This document shows positions 13,619 to 23,400 of a DNA stretch of 35,774 nt, piece by piece. Every line of letters starts with the position of its first letter. The first letter of the stretch is position 1. The DNA is taken from assembly GCA_902769875.1 (NCBI GenBank), contig CACXQV010000006.1, positions 75,759 through 111,532 of the forward strand. The letters are read 5' to 3'. Position numbers and translations under genes: made by a program. The notes under the pieces were generated by a model. It had not been told where the DNA came from. It did not search any database and saw only the letters and a program-made list of their open reading frames with translations. Origin of the DNA: an uncultured Bacteroidia bacterium (GTDB taxonomy: Bacteria > Bacteroidota > Bacteroidia > Bacteroidales > F082).

Positions 13619-16600
13619 ATGAATAAAAGACATTTTTTGAGAAAATTCTGTAGCATCAGCCTGATTGTCACGGCATTGCTGCTTGGTTTCTTGCCCTCGT
13701 GCGGCAAGAAGGGAACGACGAAAGGATCGGAAGTGTTCGTTGAACGCATCCAGCCTTTGAATGAGGCTTTGCTGGCCTTGCTCGACAGCTACACTTCGGG
13801 TGTCATTGCGGCGGGCGAGCCTATTATGGTGAGCTTCAAGGATCCCGCCGACCTGAAAGTGAAGTACGGCGAACCCATCCCCGCCAAGGCTTTCGACTTC
13901 AAGCCCGCTTTGAAGGGCAAGGCCGTTTGGATTGACGAGAACACCATCGGTTTCCAGTATGACGACATCGACAAGGAGCAAAACTACACCTGCCAGTTCA
14001 AGATGGCCGACTTCGTGGATGTGCCTGCCGACCAGAAACTTGAGTTCGGCTTCGGCGTGCGCCGGCAGAATTTCAGCCTCGTCACGATGCAGCCCGTTTG
14101 CACGTCCAATGATGAGATGAGTTACCTGCTGCACGTTGCCTTCGCCACGCCCATTGACCTTGAGGATGCCGTCAAAATCTTTGATGACGCTTTCCGCAAA
14201 GACCATCCCGTGGTGGCGGCTTCGTTGGGCAACAACCTCTTTGAGTTTGAGCTGAATGGCCTGAAGCGCCAGAATGAGGACTATGAGATGCCCGTCATCC
14301 TCGATGGCAAGGCCATTGACTGCAAGGCCAAGATGGAACGCAGCCTGACCGTTTATGCCAAAGACGTCTTCAAGCCCGTGATGTTCGATGTCGACAAGTC
14401 GGGGTGCAAGGGGACTCTGCTTTTCTCGCAGCCGCTGAAGGAAAACCAGAATCTCGATGGGTATGTGAAACTCAACCCGAACAAGTTGGGCTACAAGGCC
14501 GACATCAAAGGCAACAGGATTGACTTCTATTTCGACAAGTCGAACCTCTATTCCTACCAACTTGAAGATATGACGATGACCGTCGAAAGCGGTTTGCGCT
14601 CGGCCAACAACGATGTGCTTCAAACGGATTACGATTTCCCGTTCGATTTGAAGGATATTGTTCCTAAGGTGCGTTGGACCGACGATGGTGTCATCGTTCC
14701 TGACGTGAGCGAAACCACCATCCATTTCGATGCCGTATGCCTTAACTATGTGACACTGAGGATTATCCGCATCTTCGACGAAAACATCCTTTCGTTCTTG
14801 CAGGATAATGAACTCAACGAGACTTACGGCGTGCGCAAGGCTGGCCGCTTGGAGAAAAAGGTGCGCTTGGCCATCGACAACCCATACGCCACCCAGTGGA
14901 AGACCTTCCCCATAGTGCTTTCCGATTATATCAAGGTGGAGCCCGGCGCGATGTATCAGCTGAGCCTTGATTTTGGCCCCGCCGACTACACTTTCGCTTC
15001 CGAGGAGATGAAGAATGCCGTGATTGAAAATGCTGCGCTTGAAGCTGATTATTGGGACGGCAATGCCTTTGATTACAAGCGATACAACTACGAAGGCGAG
15101 TGGGGCGACCCCAATGGCTACTATTTCTATAACTATGTGGAGGCGAGGAAAAACATTGTCATCAGCGACCTCGCGGTGACTGCCAAGATGGGGCGCAACG
15201 ATGTGGTGGATGTCTTTGTCTACCGCATTTCTGACGCTCAGCCATCAGCTGGGGCCGAGGTGACGGCGTTTAATTTCCAGAAGCAGGAATTGGCCAAAGG
15301 CAAAGCCGATGCGATGGGTCATTTGCAACTGCAATGCGCCAACCGCCCCGCCTTTGTGGTGGCCACTGATAGTAAAGGAAGCAAGTCGGTGATTAAGTTG
15401 AACGATGGCAATGCGCTCTCTTACAGCCGTTTCGATGTGGCGGGCGAGCCTGTCGAGAAGGGCGTTTCGGGATTTGCCTACAGCAACCGAGGCGTGTGGC
15501 GGCCAGGTGATGAGATGCAACTCAACCTGATGCTGAACGATTTCGAGTCGAGCGTGCCTGCCGACTATCCTGTTGTCCTTGAGGTGGTTGACGCGACAGG
15601 TCGCCTCTATGCCAAGCAGGTGAACACCAAACCTGTGAATGACATTTATTGCTTCCGCGTCCCGACCAACGTCAGCGACGAAACGGGAGTGTGGACGGCG
15701 CGTTTCAAGGTGGGCACAAGCACCATTACCAAGAACCTTCGCGTGGAAACCGTGAAGCCTAACCGATTGGAAATCAACTTCAACTTGCCCGAAGTGATCA
15801 GTTTGTCGCGCAATGAGCGTGTCAATCTGACTTCGAGATGGCTCAACGGTATGAAAGCCAACGGTTTGAAGACTGAAGTGGATGTGAAATTGCGCGGCGG
15901 CGAAACCTCGTTCAAGAATTTCGCCAATTATTCCTTCGTCAACGAAACGCAAAGTTTTGAGCCACAGGAGATTTCGCTGTTTAGCGGCAACCTCAATTCC
16001 GAAGGCGTCGCCAACATTGGTTTTGGCCCGATGAAGGATGTTTACGCCTCGCAGATGATGAACGGCACCTTCACGGTGAAGGTCTTTGAGCAGGGCGGCG
16101 ATTTCAGTATCGCATCCTTCGCTTCGAAACTTTCGCCATACGAGCGTTATGTCGGTGTCGACCTTCCTGAAACCACTGCTAAATACGGCAGTTACTACGA
16201 CACGGACAAGGATTGGAAATTCAATATCGCGATGATCAACGAGGACGGAACGGCTTATCAGTCGGCGGTTGCCCTTGAATATGCCTTGTATAAGTTGGAT
16301 TCCTATTGGTGGTGGTCCAGTGATGATCAGTATTCGCTGCAACGCTATGCTTCAGGCACTTACAAGGCTCCCGTGCAAAACGGCACCTTGACCTGCAACG
16401 GAACGACTTCCGTCACTTTCAACATCCCTAACGAAAAATGGGGCAGTTACCTCTTTGTGGTGAACGACAAGCAGGGCGGCCATCAGTTCGCCAAAGTCAT
16501 CAGTTTCGATTGGGGCTATGGACATTCTTCGTCCGCTTCGGGTGCTCCCGCTCAGCTGGCAATGAAAACCTCTGCCGACAGCTATCAGGTGGGCGAGAAG

Positions 16601-19144
16601 ATTGTCGCCACCTTCCCCGCCAACAGCCAAGCCAAAGCACTGGTGACGGTGGAAGCCAACGACCGCGTACTGCAAAGCACGTTGGTGGAGAACCTCGGCG
16701 AGGAAGGCAAAGTGGAAATCACGGCCACGGAAGAGATGATTCCGAATGTGTACATCTATGTGGCTTTGGTTCAGCCGCACGATGCAGCCAACGACCTGCC
16801 AATCCGTCTTTATGGTGTGGCTCCGGTGAAGGTCGAGAACAAGAAACTGCAACTGCAACCCAACTTGAACGTGCCTGAGACAGCCAACACGAAGAATAAG
16901 ATTGACGTGAAAGTGAGCGAATCCAACAAGCAGTCAATGACTTATACCCTCGCGGTAGTTGACGAAGGCATTCTCGGCCTCACCAATTTCAAGACCCCGA
17001 ACCCTTACGGCTATTTCAACAGCAAGCAGGCCTTGAGCGTCCGCACTTGGGACAACTACGCCAACATCGTTGATGCGTTCAGCGGCGAGTTGGGTTCCGT
17101 TTATGCCATCGGTGGCGACGGTATTCTCAATCAAGAAATCACTTTGGACAACCGTTTCAAGGCCTACGCCGTCACTTTGGGACCTTTCGAGTTGAAGGCG
17201 GGACAAGAAAACACCCATAGTTTTGAAGTGCCGCAATGCTCTGGTGCCCTGCGCTTTATGGTGGTGGCCAAGGGCAATGGAAAGGCTTTTGGCTCGTCCG
17301 AAAAACAGATGAAGGTTGTCGACCCGATTACGCTCTATCCTTCTCTGCCGCGAGTGGTGGCTCCGGGCGATGAACTGAACCTGAAAGTCCAAGTGCAAGC
17401 CCCGACGATGAAGAACAAGACCCTTGAGGTGAAGTTCAACAATAAGAACCTCGAATCTATAGATCCATTGCCTACCACAGTGAAAACAGTGGAAATTGAT
17501 GGCAACGGCGAGGGTTTGATTGTCGTTAAGACCAACATCCCTAATACCATAGGTAATGCCGTACTCGACGTTTCGGTGCGCGGCGAAGGTTACACTGCCC
17601 AATCCATAACCGAGATGCCAATCCGTATGCCTTACGCTGAACGCAAAAGCACCGTCACCAAGGAGATCGAGGCTGGACAGACATTGACTTTGCCCTTCAA
17701 CCTTGGAGGTATGGCGGGCACGCAGCAGGGCAACATCACTGTGTCGTCGTTGCTGCCTGTCGACCTTTTCGGTCGCCTCGACTACCTGATGGATTATCCT
17801 CACGGCTGCCTTGAACAGTTGACTTCCAAGGCTTTCCCACAACTTTACCTCAATTATTTCGTCCAACTCGACGACAAGGAAAAGGAAGCGATGCGCAGCA
17901 ATATTGAAGCCGCCATCACCAACCTGAAGGCCTATCAGAAGTCAGACAATTCGATGACCAACTGGATTGGAGGCACTTACACAGACCCGTGGACGGAGAT
18001 TTACGCTTTGCACTTCTTGGTGGAGGCTCAGAAACAAGGTTTCAACGTGCCGCAATATTTCTTGGACGGTTTGCTGAAATATCAGGCCGACCGCGCCAAG
18101 CAATGGAAGAACAATCCTGACTTCAAGCAGGGCGAAACCATCCAAGCCTACCGTCTCTTCGTGCTGGCTTTGGCTGGCAAGGCCGAAATGGGCGCGATGA
18201 ACCGCTTCAAGGAAATCGAGATGCACTATCCGCTGACCAAGGCGTTGGCCGCTGCCGCCTTCGCGCAAACGGGCAAGACCACCATTGCGCAGAACCTGTT
18301 GCCGAATGTGGAGGAGGGCGAAAGGATGTCCGACTATTACACGTCCTTCGGCTCCCGCACCCGCGATTTGGCTTTCCTGACTTACGTCCAAATGCTCTGC
18401 GACATTGACCAGCAACCGGTGCAGAACAACATCAACAGCGTTTGCGGTATGATTAGCGGCGACCGCTGGATGGACACCCAGACCACGGCCTTCTCGCTCT
18501 TTGTTTTAGGCAAGTATGCCGAAAAGATGAACCTAAGTAACGTCAACCTCTCCGCCACCGTAAAGGTGAACAGCGAGGAACGCACGCTGAACACCAATAT
18601 GGCCTCTGCGGGCTTTGGCTTCACACCTAAATTGGGCAACAACACTTTGGAAATCAAGAACAACACCAACGAGAAGATGGTCGCCAACCTGTTCACCAAG
18701 ACTGCCGTCGCCGAATACGATATGAATGAAAGCGGCAATTTCATCACGATGACGGTGAACTACACCGACAAAAACGGCAATCCAGTGAACCTCAGTAACT
18801 TGACCTCTGGCACCGACCTGAAAGTCCAGATGACGGTGACCAACCCGAGTGAGTGGCAAGTCACGGAGTTGGCCTTGTCGTACTACCTGCCTTCGGGCTG
18901 GGAGTTGGTGAACGACCGTTTGAGTGGCGATATGACCGGCAACGAAGGCGCGAAGCACATCGACCTCCGCGACGACCGCGCCTACTTCTACTTCGACCTG
19001 ATGCCACGCTCGAAGAAGACCTTCACCCTGAAGGCCAACGCGACCTACGAGGGCAACTACATGATTCCCGCCGTGCGCTGCGAGGATATGTACAACAACG
19101 AAATCTTCTATCAAGTGCCCGCTCGTGGGTGTGTGGTGAAGTGA
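13619..19144 (+). CDS. Bacterial alpha-2-macroglobulin lipoprotein with thioester motif
   Basis: This 1841-residue protein starts with a lipoprotein signal (LLLGFLPSC, lipobox near residue 28). It contains successive macroglobulin beta-domains, including FAYSNRGVWRPGDEMQLNLML (a conserved A2M segment) around residues 617-645 and a KMKVVDPIT/LPRVVAPGDELNL-type region. The thioester motif is GCLEQ, with C1397 and Q1400, followed by an alpha-helical toroid (about 1400-1630) and a C-terminal receptor-like beta-domain. Such proteins are thought to trap attacking proteases in the periplasm, working next to PBP1c in cell-wall repair. Here pbpC is not adjacent: it lies 9.7 kb downstream beyond an AT-rich island. 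A strong terminator follows the stop codon. Confidence 0.93.
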   Translation: MNKRHFLRKFCSISLIVTALLLGFLPSCGKKGTTKGSEVFVERIQPLNEALLALLDSYTSGVIAAGEPIMVSFKDPADLKVKYGEPIPAKAFDFKPALKGKAVWIDENTIGFQYDDIDKEQNYTCQFKMADFVDVPADQKLEFGFGVRRQNFSLVTMQPVCTSNDEMSYLLHVAFATPIDLEDAVKIFDDAFRKDHPVVAASLGNNLFEFELNGLKRQNEDYEMPVILDGKAIDCKAKMERSLTVYAKDVFKPVMFDVDKSGCKGTLLFSQPLKENQNLDGYVKLNPNKLGYKADIKGNRIDFYFDKSNLYSYQLEDMTMTVESGLRSANNDVLQTDYDFPFDLKDIVPKVRWTDDGVIVPDVSETTIHFDAVCLNYVTLRIIRIFDENILSFLQDNELNETYGVRKAGRLEKKVRLAIDNPYATQWKTFPIVLSDYIKVEPGAMYQLSLDFGPADYTFASEEMKNAVIENAALEADYWDGNAFDYKRYNYEGEWGDPNGYYFYNYVEARKNIVISDLAVTAKMGRNDVVDVFVYRISDAQPSAGAEVTAFNFQKQELAKGKADAMGHLQLQCANRPAFVVATDSKGSKSVIKLNDGNALSYSRFDVAGEPVEKGVSGFAYSNRGVWRPGDEMQLNLMLNDFESSVPADYPVVLEVVDATGRLYAKQVNTKPVNDIYCFRVPTNVSDETGVWTARFKVGTSTITKNLRVETVKPNRLEINFNLPEVISLSRNERVNLTSRWLNGMKANGLKTEVDVKLRGGETSFKNFANYSFVNETQSFEPQEISLFSGNLNSEGVANIGFGPMKDVYASQMMNGTFTVKVFEQGGDFSIASFASKLSPYERYVGVDLPETTAKYGSYYDTDKDWKFNIAMINEDGTAYQSAVALEYALYKLDSYWWWSSDDQYSLQRYASGTYKAPVQNGTLTCNGTTSVTFNIPNEKWGSYLFVVNDKQGGHQFAKVISFDWGYGHSSSASGAPAQLAMKTSADSYQVGEKIVATFPANSQAKALVTVEANDRVLQSTLVENLGEEGKVEITATEEMIPNVYIYVALVQPHDAANDLPIRLYGVAPVKVENKKLQLQPNLNVPETANTKNKIDVKVSESNKQSMTYTLAVVDEGILGLTNFKTPNPYGYFNSKQALSVRTWDNYANIVDAFSGELGSVYAIGGDGILNQEITLDNRFKAYAVTLGPFELKAGQENTHSFEVPQCSGALRFMVVAKGNGKAFGSSEKQMKVVDPITLYPSLPRVVAPGDELNLKVQVQAPTMKNKTLEVKFNNKNLESIDPLPTTVKTVEIDGNGEGLIVVKTNIPNTIGNAVLDVSVRGEGYTAQSITEMPIRMPYAERKSTVTKEIEAGQTLTLPFNLGGMAGTQQGNITVSSLLPVDLFGRLDYLMDYPHGCLEQLTSKAFPQLYLNYFVQLDDKEKEAMRSNIEAAITNLKAYQKSDNSMTNWIGGTYTDPWTEIYALHFLVEAQKQGFNVPQYFLDGLLKYQADRAKQWKNNPDFKQGETIQAYRLFVLALAGKAEMGAMNRFKEIEMHYPLTKALAAAAFAQTGKTTIAQNLLPNVEEGERMSDYYTSFGSRTRDLAFLTYVQMLCDIDQQPVQNNINSVCGMISGDRWMDTQTTAFSLFVLGKYAEKMNLSNVNLSATVKVNSEERTLNTNMASAGFGFTPKLGNNTLEIKNNTNEKMVANLFTKTAVAEYDMNESGNFITMTVNYTDKNGNPVNLSNLTSGTDLKVQMTVTNPSEWQVTELALSYYLPSGWELVNDRLSGDMTGNEGAKHIDLRDDRAYFYFDLMPRSKKTFTLKANATYEGNYMIPAVRCEDMYNNEIFYQVPARGCVVK

Positions 19145-19169
19145 ATTATGCAATGATGTGAAAATTTTT

Positions 19170-19198
19170 GGGCGGGCCTGTGTGTCCGCCCTTTTTTT
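19170..19198 (+). terminator. Rho-independent terminator after the alpha-2-macroglobulin gene
   Basis: GGGCGG (19170-19175) pairs with CCGCCC (19186-19191) across a 10-nt loop and is followed by TTTTTTT (19192-19198). It lies 25 bp after the stop codon. Confidence 0.9.
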
Positions 19199-19207
19199 GG
19201 AATAAAA

Positions 19208-19229
19208 TTGCTAATATTGCAGTTTCAAA
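19208..19229 (+). promoter_or_regulatory. 22-bp direct repeat with -7-like box, copy 1
   Basis: The sequence TTGCTAATATTGCAGTTTC plus AAA contains TAATATTG (19212-19219), one base off the TAnnTTTG consensus, placed 20 bp before the DUF1016 start. An identical 22-bp copy lies at 20395-20416 before the helicase gene. A TTTG 12 bp upstream of the box is also shared. Confidence 0.65.
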
Positions 19230-19239
19230 AGGCAACATT

Positions 19240-20373
19240 ATGAGCAAGTCGATAAACATTTTGGACAAGGATTATATCCAATGGATCAAGGAATTGAGCA
19301 GCCGTTACCGCAGAAGCCAAATCAAGGCGGCGGTGAAGGTGAACGAGGAGATGCTACGGTTTTATTGGGAACTGGGGCGGGATATTGTGGAGAAAAAAGC
19401 CGAAAGTCGATGGGGCAGCGGGTTTATGAAGAATTTGAGTTATGATTTGAAAGCAGCTAACCCTGATGCTACTTGTTTTTCGCAAACGAACTTGTTGTAT
19501 ATGAAGAACTTCTATCTTCTTTTTCCTCCCCAAACGGAAATTGCTCCCCAAGTTGGGGAGCAATTGGAGCCAGCAAACAAAATCACTCCCCAACTTGGGG
19601 AGCAAAATAAAACTGTTCAAGTTGAACAGGCTGGCACTCCTTTGTTTATGATTCCGTGGGGACATTATAAACTCTTGATTGATAAATTCAAGAAGAAAAT
19701 GTCTCACAAAGAAGCCTGGTTTTATGTGACAAAAACCATAGAAAACGATTGGAGTAGAGATATGTTGCTTAATGTTATTGACTCCGACCTTTATCATCGT
19801 GAAGGAAAGGCTTTGTCAAATTTTTGTTCAACATTGCCCAAGGAATTAGGAAGTCTCGCCCAAGAACTTACAAAGGACCCTTACGACTTCGCTTTCACGG
19901 GAATAACAGGGTGCTACAATGAGCGTTTGTTGAAGGATGCCTTGCTGAACAACATCACCCAATTTATGGTGGAACTCGGAACTGGATTTGCATACGTTGG
20001 CAAGGAATACCGGATACAAGTGGGTGAAAGGGAGCAGTTTATTGACTTGCTTTTCTATAACCTGAATCTGTCGTGCTATGTGGTCGTTGAGGTGAAAATC
20101 GGGAAGTTCGAGTTTGCCGACGTGGGGCAGTTGGGAGGCTATGTCGTTTCGTGCAACCATATTCTCCGCAAGGAAGGCCGCGACAATCCCACCATTGGCC
20201 TGCTCATCTGCAAGGAGAAAGACCGCATCCAAGCCCAATATGCCTTGGAATCGAGCAGCCAGCCTTTGGGAATATCGGAGTACGAGTTGGAAAAGTTCTA
20301 TCCCGAAAAAATAGAAGGCACGATTCCGACCATCAAGGAGATTGAGGAGAAGTTGAAGGATTTTCCGGGGTGA
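19240..20373 (+). CDS. DUF1016 (YhcG-like) PD-(D/E)XK nuclease family protein, copy 1
   Basis: The ATG at 19240 is chosen because it follows the promoter-like repeat and starts the family N-terminus; a longer reading from 19168 would run through the terminator. The N-terminal DUF1016 helical domain has SRYRRSQIKAAVKVNEEMLRFYWELGRDIVEK and WGSGFMKNLSYDLKA, then TNLLYMKNFYLLFP. A linker of about 35 residues (about 100-132) is built from palindromic DNA. The C-terminal nuclease domain has FIDLLFYN with D269 and VVVEVKIGKFE with E284 and K286, then GQLGGYV and GLLICKEKD. YhcG-like proteins are probable DNA nucleases often found near restriction-modification or defence loci. Total 377 residues. 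Confidence 0.9.
   Translation: MSKSINILDKDYIQWIKELSSRYRRSQIKAAVKVNEEMLRFYWELGRDIVEKKAESRWGSGFMKNLSYDLKAANPDATCFSQTNLLYMKNFYLLFPPQTEIAPQVGEQLEPANKITPQLGEQNKTVQVEQAGTPLFMIPWGHYKLLIDKFKKKMSHKEAWFYVTKTIENDWSRDMLLNVIDSDLYHREGKALSNFCSTLPKELGSLAQELTKDPYDFAFTGITGCYNERLLKDALLNNITQFMVELGTGFAYVGKEYRIQVGEREQFIDLLFYNLNLSCYVVVEVKIGKFEFADVGQLGGYVVSCNHILRKEGRDNPTIGLLICKEKDRIQAQYALESSSQPLGISEYELEKFYPEKIEGTIPTIKEIEEKLKDFPG
19539..19629. repeat. Three in-frame palindromes in the DUF1016 linker
   Basis: Palindrome 1 spans 19539-19565, 27 nt and perfect around a central G. Palindrome 2 is 19586-19602 (CTCCCCAA-C-TTGGGGAG), the core of palindrome 1 with the central base complemented. Palindrome 3 is 19613-19629 (CTGTTCAA-G-TTGAACAG). 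All three are read in the same frame and encode APQVGEQ, TPQLGEQ and TVQVEQ. Confidence 0.9.
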
Positions 20374-20394
20374 TGGAAATGGTTTGAGGAAAAT

Positions 20395-20416
20395 TTGCTA
20401 ATATTGCAGTTTCAAA
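20395..20416 (+). promoter_or_regulatory. 22-bp direct repeat with -7-like box, copy 2
   Basis: This copy is identical to 19208-19229 and again places TAATATTG (20399-20406) upstream of a gene, here 39 bp before the helicase ATG. With copy 1 it brackets the first DUF1016 gene. Confidence 0.65.
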
Positions 20417-20445
20417 TAATTGGGACAAAGAACTGATTTAATTGT

Positions 20446-23400
20446 ATGGGACAAAAGCTGCACAATAGAATCGAAACATGGAAAAAACTCTTGCTTGATT
20501 TTGGTAAAAGGAACCGTCTTATCAACTTCAAGGATGGCAAAAGGTCTAATGTGCATATTGTTTCGCCCTCATACGAATCAATATTTGAAAAAATCGCCGT
20601 AAAGGAGAGTCCTATTGTTTTTCCTTATTCAAAGAAAGTGTTTGTTGATGATGACGGGAACGAAATTCATGAAACAGTGATAGAGGGTGATGTGAAAACA
20701 AACAAAACTGTTTCTGAATTGCAAAAGACTTTGAAGGTGCTTAGATATAGGGCTAATACTTCTATTGAAGAACAAGGCATCAATATCCTGTTTCTTGCTT
20801 TTGGAATGTTAAAATGGCGTGAAAATGATGGGTCTACTGAAACTTTTTTATCGCCAATTATTCTTGTCCCCGTAAAATTGATAATTGAATCCATCACTTC
20901 ACCATACAAACTTGTACCACACGAAGATGAAATAGTTATTAATCCTACGCTGTTGTACAAATTGGAAAATGATTTTGGAATCATTCTTCCAGAATTTGAT
21001 GGTACGCAGGATTCTATTTCTGATTATTTTGACAAGTGCCAAAAGATAGTTGAAAACAAAGGGTGGACGATTGAAAGAGATGTCAATCTTACCAATCTTT
21101 CTTTCTTGAAGATTAATATGTACAAAGACCTTGAAAGAAACGAGGAAAGACTTTGTATTAATCCGATTGTGTCAGCTATTGCAGGTGAAGGAGAACCTAT
21201 TTCATTGGATGAAGACATTAGCAACTATGATCACGATAAAAAGGAACGCCCAATAGATGTTTTTCAAGTTGTTGATGCAGATTCCAGTCAACAAGATGCT
21301 ATACTTTTGTCAAAAAAGGGTGTTAGTTTTGTGTTGCAAGGTCCACCTGGAACGGGAAAGAGCCAGACAATTACCAACATTATATCTGAAGCATTGGCAG
21401 ACGGTAAGAAAGTCTTGTTTGTTTCAGAAAAAATGGCCGCACTTCAAGTTGTGTATAATCGACTGGCAAATGTTGGATTGTCAGATTTCTGTATGACCCT
21501 GCATAGCCATAAAGCCAATAAAAAAGCAGTCTTGCAAGAATTGGCTAATTCAATTTCTATTGAGAGAAAGAAAGTCAAGGAAGAAGCGTTGGCTCAATTG
21601 GAGATTTTGCAGCGGAAGCGCGAAGAATTGAATGAATACCAAAATGAGCTGCATACGCCTTGTTCTGCGTTGAAGACTACCGTTTTTGAGATTAATGGCA
21701 AATTGGCGAAACTTGGTGACGTTCCTGATGTGGTTTTCTCTATTCCTGAAGTGGAAAAGATTGATGCGCAAAAGTTGAATGATAATGTTTACTTGTTGCG
21801 GGAATTGGAAAAAACCATCGGAAAACGGAGTAAGGATTACAAAGATAATGTTTGGAGAGGCGCAACTATAGATTTTTTGTCAAATGAATTAAGGCACGAT
21901 ATTGATTCAAACATTTCTGAACTTGTTCCTTTATTAACCACGCTAAATGACAAGGTTTCTTCGTGTATTACTTCATTGGAATTGGACTTCTCTCATTCTA
22001 TTGAAGGAGTTAATCAGTTGTTGGCTTTTTTGAAAGTAGCAAAGGATTCGCCCCTTATCCCTGAAAGATGGCTGACTGATGATGTTGAGAAACATTTAAC
22101 AACAATTAATGAATGTAGGACGGGAACAACACTCATTAAGAATAATTACAATGAAATCTCCGATTCGTTTAATCAACAAATATTTGATGTTGATTGTAAA
22201 ACGCAGAAAACGAGACTTATAAGCAGTAAGAACAAAGCGTTTTCTGTTTTGTGCTTTGCTGATAATAGTTTCAATCTTTCAGACCTTGTTAAGTCAAGGC
22301 AACAACTCCTTGATGTATCTACAGATGTTGAGACAATTTTCGCTCAAGCATCTTCATTGGCTGAAAAAGTCGGTTTGGATATTCCCTACAATTTGAATGG
22401 ACTTGATTTGTTTGTTGAGATACTTAAGGTATTGATTCAGATAAAAGAGATAAAACCTACTCTTAATTGGTTTGATAAGGAAAAGTTCAATCAGTTGAAG
22501 CAATCATTGCAAACTCGAAAGAAAGTACATGATGATTATTCATCACAATTGCAAGAGGTTCAAAATGAATTTGATAAAGATATTCTGTCTATTGATTGTT
22601 ATCCGATTTTGCAACGGTTTAGGGGTGAGTATGCTACATTCTTTAGGTTTCTAAACAAACAGTATAAAACTGATATAAGAGCCATTCAAGGTTTTTCAAG
22701 AACGGGAAAAAGGCTAAGTTATCATGATGCAATTGATACATTGCTTCAACTCAAAAAACTTGCGGATGACAAAAAAACGATTGAAGGTTCGTCTGAACAG
22801 TGCAAGGCTGACTACGGGAACTATTATTGTGGTGTTGATACACAATGGGGTGGCCTTCAAAATGATGTGGAGATTTTTTATAAACTGTTTACGGTCTTAG
22901 ACAAACCTTCTGATAGACTTCGGAACTTGATTATAAAAGGTGAATTGCCAATAGAGGAGTTATTTCATTTTATTGAATCGTTTGAGCACATAAGAATAAG
23001 AGATAAGTATGATTTGGCTAATAACCTTCTGAAAGAGAATGTTGAAAGTGATAATCATTATGTTTCTGTGCTCGAGAAAATCAGCAAAGGGTATGACCAA
23101 TCGAAAGACTTTGTAGATGCTTTTACTGAATTATTGTCATTAAGGAAAGAAGATACAACATACGAATTTTTGTTAGTTGAACTTGACAAACTTGAATCAT
23201 ATCAAGAAGCAGTAGAATTAATGGAAAAGAGGCAAAAAGAATTGTCCTCAATGTTTGGGAATTATTATGGGGGATTAGATACCGATTGGGATAGGCTTTG
23301 TCAAGCGTTGGCATTTGCAGAGAATCTCAAAAAATGTGTTGAAGATTATTCATTGTCAGGCAATTGCGTCAATAAGATATGTGCAGAAGCAGAGAGCATA

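Noticed and set aside
19168-19239. 24-residue N-terminal extension of the first DUF1016 protein
   Set aside because: It would translate through the terminator hairpin and the promoter-like repeat; the ATG at 19240 fits the family start.
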